From Wenzhouxiangella sp. (GTDB lineage: Bacteria > Pseudomonadota > Gammaproteobacteria > Xanthomonadales > Wenzhouxiangellaceae): DNA of 11,422 bases. This document shows, one piece after another, positions 5,927 to 11,422 of the stretch. The first letter of the stretch is position 1, and each line of letters opens with the position of its first letter. Location of the stretch: NCBI GenBank assembly GCA_007135355.1, contig SLJA01000058.1:1-11422 (forward strand), given 5' to 3'. Both the position numbers and the translations under genes were made by a program. Below the pieces are notes generated by a model. The model saw nothing but the letters and a program-made list of their open reading frames with translations, had not been told where the DNA came from and did no database searches.

Positions 5927-7222
5927 ATGCCCTCCGCTCGTTATGTCAGCCGTCTGACCCGTCAGACCCAGGCCCTGATTCTCGCCGGTGGCCGCGGCAC
6001 CCGCCTGGAAATGCTCACCAACTGGCGCGCCAAGCCGGCTGTGCCATTCGGTGGTCAATTTCGAATCATTGATTTTGCCTTGTCCAACTGCCTGCACTCC
6101 GGCATCCGCCGGATCGCGGTGCTGACCCAATACAAGTCGCACTCCCTGATCCGCCACCTGATGGTCGGCTGGAAAAAGCTCAATACCGACCATGGCGATA
6201 TCCTCGATATCATCCCGGCCCAGCAGTGGCTTGAGGACGAAACCTGGTATCAGGGCACGGCCGACGCCGTGTTTCAAAGCCTGGACATCATCGAAGCCTA
6301 CGGCCACAAGTACACCATCATCCTGGCCGGCGATCACATCTACAAAATGGACTATGGCGAAATGCTGGCCGAACACGTGCGCAGCGGCGCCGACATGACG
6401 GTGGCCTGCAATACCGTCGGGCTGGATGAGGCGCGTTCGTTTGGCGTCATGCAGGTCGATGACGCCAATTGGATTCGTGGTTTCAGCGAAAAGCCCGACC
6501 AACCTGAACCCATTCCGCAAGACCCGGAGCATGCTTTGGCCAGCATGGGCATCTACGTGTTCAACTCAGACTTTTTGCGCGCGGCGTTGGAAGCCGATGC
6601 CCGCGCTACCGGCAGCAGCCATGACTTCGGCAAAGACATCATCCCGCGCTCGATCAACAGCGGGCACCGGATTCTGGCTTTTCCCCTCGAGCGCGCTGCC
6701 CAGGGCCAACCCTACTGGCGTGACGTCGGCACTCTGGATGCACTCTACGAGGCCAATATGGAGCTCTTGTCGGACGAGCCTCGGCTCAATGTTCACGCCT
6801 CCGAATGGCCAATTTTCACCTACCCCGTTCAAGGACCGCCGGCCAAGTTCACCGACCACGGTCCGCGCGGCGGCTGCACGATCGTTGATTCGATCATCGG
6901 CAATGGCTGCATTGTCTCCGACTCCAGTGTCGTCAGAAGCCTGGTCTTCAATGACTGCCGCATTCACAACGATTGCGAACTGGAAGGCGCCCTGATCCAT
7001 GCCAGCTGCGAGATCGGACAAGGCTCGCGGCTGAAAAACGTGCTTCTGGATAATGGCTGCATCGTCCCGCCCGGCAGCATCATCGGCCATGATCATGCCC
7101 GCGATGCCGAGTGCTTCCACGTCACCGAAAACGGGTTAGTGGTGGTCAACCGCGAAATGCTGGGCCAGGAGCGCCGCTACCAGCCGCCGGATTACTGCCA
7201 TATTCCGCCCCAGCTGGACTAA
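5927..7222 (+). CDS. glgC: glucose-1-phosphate adenylyltransferase (ADP-glucose pyrophosphorylase)
   Basis: GlgC makes ADP-glucose from ATP and glucose 1-phosphate, the committed step to bacterial glycogen. The protein has ALILAGGRGTRL (16-27), the nucleotide-binding signature, NWRAKPAVPFGG (32-43) with K36 at the place of the E. coli activator-site lysine K39, LAGDHIYKMDY (133-143) with D136 matching catalytic D142, and GFSEKP (185-190) with K189 matching the glucose-1-phosphate lysine K195. A C-terminal hexapeptide-repeat beta-helix region is visible from about residue 310. From the ATG at 5927 it is 431 aa, the same as E. coli GlgC. This start is chosen because the SARYVSRLTRQT lead-in is typical; the ribosome site is weak. 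A TTG at 5921 is possible. Its stop overlaps the stop of the convergent glycosyltransferase gene. No other glycogen gene is in the window, so the product may feed sucrose synthesis. Confidence 0.95.
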   Translation: MPSARYVSRLTRQTQALILAGGRGTRLEMLTNWRAKPAVPFGGQFRIIDFALSNCLHSGIRRIAVLTQYKSHSLIRHLMVGWKKLNTDHGDILDIIPAQQWLEDETWYQGTADAVFQSLDIIEAYGHKYTIILAGDHIYKMDYGEMLAEHVRSGADMTVACNTVGLDEARSFGVMQVDDANWIRGFSEKPDQPEPIPQDPEHALASMGIYVFNSDFLRAALEADARATGSSHDFGKDIIPRSINSGHRILAFPLERAAQGQPYWRDVGTLDALYEANMELLSDEPRLNVHASEWPIFTYPVQGPPAKFTDHGPRGGCTIVDSIIGNGCIVSDSSVVRSLVFNDCRIHNDCELEGALIHASCEIGQGSRLKNVLLDNGCIVPPGSIIGHDHARDAECFHVTENGLVVVNREMLGQERRYQPPDYCHIPPQLD

Positions 7223-8652
7223 GGAGCTTTCGAATCAAGGGCGGCCAGATGGCGGTAGATCAGTGCGCTGGCGTCCAGTTCCGGTAGCGCAGGCGGTGCT
7301 GCCTCAGACCCAGTCGCCAGATTATGCTCGATCAGATCGAGATAGGACTGCGCCGTCCGGTCCCAGGTATAAGTGCTCAGCACACGCTTGATACCGGCCT
7401 CGGCCAGAGTTTGGTGCTCGACCAGCCCCCGGCGCAGCGCGCGCGCCATGTCTTCCGGGTCTTCCGGATCCATCAGCAAGCCTGCACCATCCGCGAAGAT
7501 CTCGACCGGACCGCCGTTGCATGTGGCCACCACGGCCAAACCGCAGGCGGCGGCCTCGATGGGCGCAAGCCCGAAGGGCTCGAACAAAGACGGCAGGGCA
7601 AACACCGAGCCCTGCCGCGCGAACAGGCGATAAGCGGCCGCCAGCTCGCGTTGAGATCGAGCGTTGATGAAACTGACCCGGTCGCGAAGGCCGGCCGCGT
7701 CAATGCGCTCCAGAATGGGGCCAAGCACTCTCTGCTCGTCAGTCTTGAGCTGATCCAACTCGGTCCAGGGATCATCCACGCCGCGCACAAACAGGGCCAG
7801 GCCGGCTGACTGCTGCAACTCGGAACAGCCGATGTAGGCGGTAACCACGCCAGCCACATTCTTCTTCGCATCCAGGCGGCTGGACACCACGATGTGCGGC
7901 CGGTCCGGCAGACGGATGGCGGCGCGCAGCTTTTCCAGCCACTGACGTGGGTCGCTCGCTGCATCCTGATTGAAGATGTCGGTATTGATGCCCGGCGGAA
8001 TCACACGGAACCTGTTGTCATCGGCCGGATCAATTGCGCCGTGATACAGCGGGTGGGCATACTGTTGGCGCCGCTCGTCCTCGGTCGAGGTCACGATGCT
8101 GGCGCTGCGCTGCATGCTCAGGCGCTCGGCGGCGATGCGCTGAGAGAACCGGAAACGCGCGTCGATTTCCTCGAAGTTCTCGACCGAAGCGCCCAGTTTG
8201 TCGAGTTTTTGCGCACCCAATGAGTGGCCGGTGAAAGTGAAGCCGATGCCGGCATGCGCCTGCAACAAGGCGCCCAGGTAGCCGCCATCGGCGTAATGGG
8301 TGGTCGCAAAATGGGGCATTTGTTCCCTGTAAAAATCGACGATCGCCTCGGCGAACCGCGGCAGATGTGGCCATAGTGCTTCCTTGGCCAGGAAGCCTGG
8401 ACCGCCGCAATCCAGGCGAACGATGCGCACGCAATCGGCCAATAGACCGAAATCATCCAGTGTTTGCTCGAAACCGGGCCAGTCAGGGTCGTCGATCCGC
8501 CGGGTGACCACATCAACCGATACGCCCAGCCGAGCCAGCGCCAACGCGACCTCCTTCACATAAACCAACTGGCCGCCGAAATCGGGATGCTCGGTGAGGT
8601 AGGAATCATCCCGATCAAAATTACCCTGGGGGTTCAGGAAAATGATCTTCAT
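7219..8652 (-). CDS. sucrose-phosphate-synthase-type GT4 glycosyltransferase
   Basis: A 477-aa GT-B fold glycosyltransferase of family GT4. Key parts: FLNPQGNF (5-12) and GGQLVYVKE (26-34) in the N-terminal acceptor domain, HYADGGYLG (119-127), TGHSLGAQKLDKL (141-153), which is highly typical of sucrose-phosphate/sucrose synthases, SSRLDAKKN (257-265) at the donor phosphate site, and LFEPFGLAPIEAAACGL (356-372), the E-x7-E donor-binding motif. It should join glucose from a nucleotide sugar to fructose 6-phosphate. There is no C-terminal HAD phosphatase domain and no separate sucrose-phosphate phosphatase in view. Mannosylfructose-phosphate synthase or a related specificity is possible. It overlaps the kinase gene by four bases (ATGA), so the two are translationally coupled, and is convergent with glgC. 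The substrate call is by family; ADP-glucose use is inference. Confidence 0.85.
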   Translation of the reverse strand: MKIIFLNPQGNFDRDDSYLTEHPDFGGQLVYVKEVALALARLGVSVDVVTRRIDDPDWPGFEQTLDDFGLLADCVRIVRLDCGGPGFLAKEALWPHLPRFAEAIVDFYREQMPHFATTHYADGGYLGALLQAHAGIGFTFTGHSLGAQKLDKLGASVENFEEIDARFRFSQRIAAERLSMQRSASIVTSTEDERRQQYAHPLYHGAIDPADDNRFRVIPPGINTDIFNQDAASDPRQWLEKLRAAIRLPDRPHIVVSSRLDAKKNVAGVVTAYIGCSELQQSAGLALFVRGVDDPWTELDQLKTDEQRVLGPILERIDAAGLRDRVSFINARSQRELAAAYRLFARQGSVFALPSLFEPFGLAPIEAAACGLAVVATCNGGPVEIFADGAGLLMDPEDPEDMARALRRGLVEHQTLAEAGIKRVLSTYTWDRTAQSYLDLIEHNLATGSEAAPPALPELDASALIYRHLAALDSKAP

Positions 8653-9347
8653 GACAGCGGCTCCGACCCATCTTCGACGGCATGCAGCAAGTCACGAACT
8701 GGTCGCACCAGGCTGGCGCTGTAATCGTCGTGAACCAGAATATCGGCCAACTCCTGATGACCGGATATGATGCTGTGCTCAATCGCCAGGACCTGGTCGA
8801 TGAAGGGGTCGAGTTCGCTATCGTGCCGCCGCCGTTTCTCGCGGTGAGCGCGGGTGGCGTGGTAGTCACGGGTGATGAACACGCGCACGTCGGCGTGCTT
8901 GAGCAAGGTCACATAGGTTCCTTCGACAATAGCGATCTCGAAGGGTGCCAGATCCACCTCAACTTCGTCGATCCGATCTTCCAGGTAGCGCACCAAGGGC
9001 TTGGTCAGTCGCTCTCCGGCCCGAAACACCTGCAGGTGCTCCTCAATCAGATCCAGCCGGACTTCGCCCGGCCCGACCCAATCGATACTCGCCCGCCGGG
9101 CCCGATCATTACTCATCGGAGGGTGCACAAAGTAATCGTCCTGTTGCAAAACCAGGGTCGGATGGCCCTCGGCTTCAAACAAACGCGCCAGGGCCTCGCC
9201 AATTTCAGATTTACCCGCCCCGGATTCGCCCGCCACCGTGATCACCATGCGACCATCCGGCCGGGTAGGCCGATGTTGAATCAGGGCGTGCACCCCGGCT
9301 GCCGCGCGTTCGTGGTGGGGCTCGACTACAATGCTATCGCCTCTCAA
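8649..9347 (-). CDS. uridine-kinase-fold P-loop kinase of unknown substrate
   Basis: A 232-aa protein with a Walker A motif GESGAGKSE (40-48) of the uridine kinase/phosphoribulokinase type, QQDDYFVHPP (68-77), where uridine kinases have their substrate-binding aspartates, and VEGTYVTLL (141-149), matching the Walker-B-like strand of the family. DVRVFITRDYHATRAHREKR (153-172) resembles the lid region with arginines. Residues 1-32 form an extension ahead of the P-loop. The start is a TTG at 9347; this is kept because the extension is part of a continuous frame behind a good -10 element, but ATG at codon 34 or GTG at codon 19 are alternatives. The stop overlaps the glycosyltransferase start. The pairing suggests a sugar, sugar-phosphate or nucleoside substrate, but I do not claim uridine. 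No signal peptide; cytoplasmic. Confidence 0.8.
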   Translation of the reverse strand: MRGDSIVVEPHHERAAAGVHALIQHRPTRPDGRMVITVAGESGAGKSEIGEALARLFEAEGHPTLVLQQDDYFVHPPMSNDRARRASIDWVGPGEVRLDLIEEHLQVFRAGERLTKPLVRYLEDRIDEVEVDLAPFEIAIVEGTYVTLLKHADVRVFITRDYHATRAHREKRRRHDSELDPFIDQVLAIEHSIISGHQELADILVHDDYSASLVRPVRDLLHAVEDGSEPLS

Positions 9348-9357
9348 TGGATTGCCC

Positions 9358-9384
9358 TTGATCTGACCAGAACTTGATTATACT
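9358..9384 (+). promoter_or_regulatory. possible promoter of the HIT-family gene
   Basis: TATACT (9379-9384) matches five of six bases of TATAAT, with TTGATC (9358-9363, four of six of TTGACA) 15 bases upstream. The spacer is short, so this is a tentative call. Transcription would start near 9391, about 42 bases before the ATG at 9433. Confidence 0.35.
9377..9382 (-). promoter_or_regulatory. -10 element of the kinase-glycosyltransferase promoter
   Basis: On the minus strand these six bases read TATAAT, a perfect -10. No good -35 is seen 16-18 bases upstream (best candidates match three of six), so an activator may be needed. Transcription would start near 9370, giving a leader of about 23 bases before the TTG at 9347. 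It overlaps the -10 of the opposite-strand promoter. Confidence 0.45.
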
Positions 9385-9432
9385 CATGACCTTTGGCGCT
9401 GACCGCCAGAGGGACTTTTTTGCCCGCAAACC

Positions 9433-10464
9433 ATGGACATACTCAGCAAACAGGCTTACGACGACAGCTGGCAAGCGCTGGATCTCCAGCTGTCGCTGAT
9501 CGAACAGCGGGCCGGTCTGGCTGCCGCCTTGTCCGCCCTGCACGAACACCAGCTGCAAACCGGGTTTATCCGCGATGAACTCAAGGAGCTGCGCCGTTTT
9601 CGCTTTCCGCACCCGAACCGGCCGGAATGCTTCTTCAGCGCCCAGTACAACCCGGCGCGGGCGCGCCGCTTTCGGGGCGCCGGAATCGCCCAGCGGGCCG
9701 AACCGGAGCGGGCGATCAACAGCGGCTGTTTCCTGTGCGGCGACAACATCTGGTGGCAACAGCACGGCACCGAGACCGGCTATCGCCTGCGTGCCGTCAA
9801 TAATCGCTACACCGCCTGGATGAATCCGTTCCCGCTGGTTGTCGGCCATGCCGTACTGGCCAGCCGCGAACACATACCGCAGCATTGGCACAGCGCGGGC
9901 GGGCCTAACCTGAAAGAGCTGATCTCGGACCTGATCGACATCGCCGCCTTGCTACCCGGCTGGCTGAACTTCTACAATGGCGTCGGCGCCGGGGCTTCAA
10001 TCCCTTATCACCTGCACCTGCATGCCATTCCGCGCGCTGACCTGTACGACAAAATGCCGCTGGAGATCGCCGCCCGGAATGCTCTGGGCGGCAACGAAGA
10101 CCGGATCGCTGATACCAAGACCCGCGGCTACCCCTTGAGCTTTGCGCACTGGCAGGGAGATCCGGATTCGGTCCGCCAACAAGCGCTGGCCTGGGCGGGT
10201 GAATGGCTTACAGGCCCGGGCGCCGAAGACGATGCCAGCGCCAACATCATCGCCACTCAGACGGGCGCAAAACTGGACCTCTATTTCGTTCCCCGCCATC
10301 AGCGCCGCTCGCGCGCCGAGGGCCTGGCCGGCATTGTCGGAGGCTTCGAGGCGCTAGGGGAAATTGTCTGTTCCAGCGCACAGGAACTGGAAAACCTGGA
10401 ATCCGGTCGCATCGACTATTTCACTGTCGAGCGCATGCTGAAACAAGTTTCCGTCGCGCTTTAG
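9433..10464 (+). CDS. HIT-superfamily nucleotidyltransferase/phosphorylase, DUF4922-like
   Basis: A 343-aa protein of the HIT superfamily. The catalytic-type motif HLHLHAI is at residues 193-199 within PYHLHLHAIPR, preceded by NFYNGVGAGASI (179-190). Earlier parts are CFLCGDN (99-105, a CxxC that may bind a metal) and NPFPLVVGHAVLASREHIPQ (131-150), as in the long-chain relatives of the family (galactose-1-phosphate uridylyltransferase, Ap4A phosphorylase, VTC2-type GDP-hexose phosphorylase). The C-terminal GGFEALGEIV (303-312) fits the VTC2-like layout. By family it should transfer a nucleotide via a histidine-nucleotide intermediate, for example phosphorolysis of a nucleotide sugar. The substrate is unknown. 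The DUF4922 label is from memory. The ribosome site is weak. It is divergent from the kinase-glycosyltransferase pair, with which it may share a pathway. Confidence 0.75.
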   Translation: MDILSKQAYDDSWQALDLQLSLIEQRAGLAAALSALHEHQLQTGFIRDELKELRRFRFPHPNRPECFFSAQYNPARARRFRGAGIAQRAEPERAINSGCFLCGDNIWWQQHGTETGYRLRAVNNRYTAWMNPFPLVVGHAVLASREHIPQHWHSAGGPNLKELISDLIDIAALLPGWLNFYNGVGAGASIPYHLHLHAIPRADLYDKMPLEIAARNALGGNEDRIADTKTRGYPLSFAHWQGDPDSVRQQALAWAGEWLTGPGAEDDASANIIATQTGAKLDLYFVPRHQRRSRAEGLAGIVGGFEALGEIVCSSAQELENLESGRIDYFTVERMLKQVSVAL

Positions 10465-10553
10465 GTGCTTGGTCCAAACGATCCCGCAAAACCCGGCGCG
10501 CTTGCCGAAGCCCACAGCCTGCGGTAGCTTGAGAGAACCCCTCGACCCAGACC

Positions 10554-11422
10554 ATGCTCATGTTGCACCGGTTCCTGCTCTGTCTGGCCGTACTGGTCGT
10601 CATGCCGGCCCAGCCCGGCCACACCCAGATTCTTCTGGCCGGGGGCCATCTTCCCGTTTGCACATCCATGTCGCCCAACTGCATCCCGGCAGTGAGCTGG
10701 TCGGAAGAGGCGCTGGAACAGCACGCCTATCACCCTGCCCCGGCCCGCATCGAGCGCTGGCTGGCCAGCCTGGGCGAGCCAGCCGACAGTGCGACCGCGC
10801 GCGAATGGCGGGCGGTCCTTGAGAAACTGGCTGCCGAATATGCGCCCATGAGCCGGCGCTGGTTAAGTGACCAGCTCAGTACCGCCATCCCGGCCTGGTA
10901 TGGGGGCCTGGACGATCGCGCAAGATGGCAACTCTTCGATCACTTGCAGGAGCCGATCGGCTCACAGCGCGAAGAAGTGCACCTGAAAGACAGTCAGAGT
11001 CAGGCCGCCATTGACATTTTCCAACGCTTCGTGGCCATGGCGCGCGAGACCAGTGGCCGCGAGCGACCACGAATCGGCATTTCCACCGCGTCATCGCGGG
11101 ATCCTTACGATGCGCTGGACTTTTACCGACAAGTGTTCGAGCAGGCCGGCGCCGAGGTGTACTGGCTGCCCCTGGACCGCGCCTTCAGCGCGGCCCGCGC
11201 AGCCGGCCGTTGCGAGGATCTGGCCCAATTCCAGGCCGAACTGCTGGGCACCTGGGAGCGGGAACGCGTTTATCCGGAGGCCTTCCAGCTACAGCAGAAA
11301 CTCTGCGACGATCCTGCAGCCACCCTGCAACTGACTGAACATCTGGACGGATTGTTCTTGAACGGCGGTGACCAGTGGCTGACGTTGCACGCCTTCATCG
11401 ACGAACAAGGCCGGCAAACACC
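10554..11422 (+). CDS. secreted cyanophycinase-like (S51 fold) protein, C-terminal end beyond the window
   Basis: An open frame of 289 codons from the ATG at 10554 runs off the right edge. It starts with a signal peptide (hydrophobic residues 7-18, likely cleavage near residues 19-25). ILLAGGHLP (26-34) is the first core strand. RPRIGISTASSRDPYDALDF (171-190) and VFEQAGAEVYWLPLD (194-208) match the second strand and helix of cyanophycinase/peptidase S51 proteins, and GLFLNGGDQ (266-274) matches the 'GGDQ' element near the active site. Cyanophycinases release dipeptides from cyanophycin; relatives have other substrates. The nucleophile serine (GxSAG) would lie beyond the edge, so activity cannot be judged. 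Between the first and second strands is an extra segment of about 130 residues rich in Trp, Arg and Glu, absent from typical cyanophycinases as I know them. The ribosome site is weak; ATG at 10560 is an alternative start. Confidence 0.75.
   Translation, partial: MLMLHRFLLCLAVLVVMPAQPGHTQILLAGGHLPVCTSMSPNCIPAVSWSEEALEQHAYHPAPARIERWLASLGEPADSATAREWRAVLEKLAAEYAPMSRRWLSDQLSTAIPAWYGGLDDRARWQLFDHLQEPIGSQREEVHLKDSQSQAAIDIFQRFVAMARETSGRERPRIGISTASSRDPYDALDFYRQVFEQAGAEVYWLPLDRAFSAARAAGRCEDLAQFQAELLGTWERERVYPEAFQLQQKLCDDPAATLQLTEHLDGLFLNGGDQWLTLHAFIDEQGRQT

Noticed and set aside
5896..6072. ATG at 5896 with an AGGA-like site, in a different frame from glgC
   Set aside because: The peptide has no family features and runs over the glgC start. 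It could be a short upstream open frame that affects glgC translation, but there is nothing to support that beyond position.
5645..6532. Minus-strand open frame of 295 codons opposite the porin end and glgC
   Set aside because: It crosses the intrinsic terminator and lies antisense to the conserved glgC catalytic core; no protein family features.

Overview
The window looks like the chromosome of a GC-rich Gram-negative bacterium, most likely a gammaproteobacterium. The signs are a 16-stranded-type porin, a Tat-dependent flavoprotein, a membrane-anchored cytochrome c, a YajD-type HNH protein and a GlgC of the same length as the E. coli enzyme (431 aa). A sulfur-oxidising or halotolerant lineage would fit the gene content, but that is inference and the genus cannot be set from here. 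I see no tRNA, rRNA, CRISPR array, insertion sequence or phage gene.

Left part (1-2702). A class I SAM methyltransferase on the minus strand runs off the left edge. Divergent from it, a small membrane-anchored c-type cytochrome, a secreted DUF3108-like protein and a YajD-like HNH protein follow one another on the plus strand.

Middle part (2703-5854). A gene-free stretch carries a perfect FNR/ANR box (TTGAT-N4-ATCAA) placed at exactly -41.5 relative to a predicted start site, with a -10-like hexamer in the matching position. It precedes a compact three-gene unit: a Tat-exported sulfide:quinone oxidoreductase-like flavoprotein with three conserved-type cysteines, a 112-aa membrane protein with about three membrane segments, and an outer-membrane porin. 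A strong intrinsic terminator closes the unit. The layout suggests an oxygen-regulated, cell-envelope sulfide (or other small thiol) oxidation module with its own pore.

Right part (5927-10464). glgC (ADP-glucose synthesis) is convergent with a sucrose-phosphate-synthase-type GT4 glycosyltransferase, and their stop codons overlap. The glycosyltransferase is translationally coupled (ATGA overlap) to a uridine-kinase-fold P-loop kinase of unknown substrate. Divergent from the kinase, across an 85-bp gap with overlapping -10 elements, lies a HIT-superfamily nucleotidyltransferase/phosphorylase (DUF4922-like). Together these suggest a nucleotide-sugar/sucrose metabolic locus in which GlgC could supply ADP-glucose. 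The roles of the kinase and the HIT protein are open and are the most interesting unknowns here.

Right edge (10554-11422). The start of a secreted cyanophycinase-like (peptidase S51 fold) protein is cut by the window edge. It has an unusual extra segment of about 130 residues between its first two core strands.
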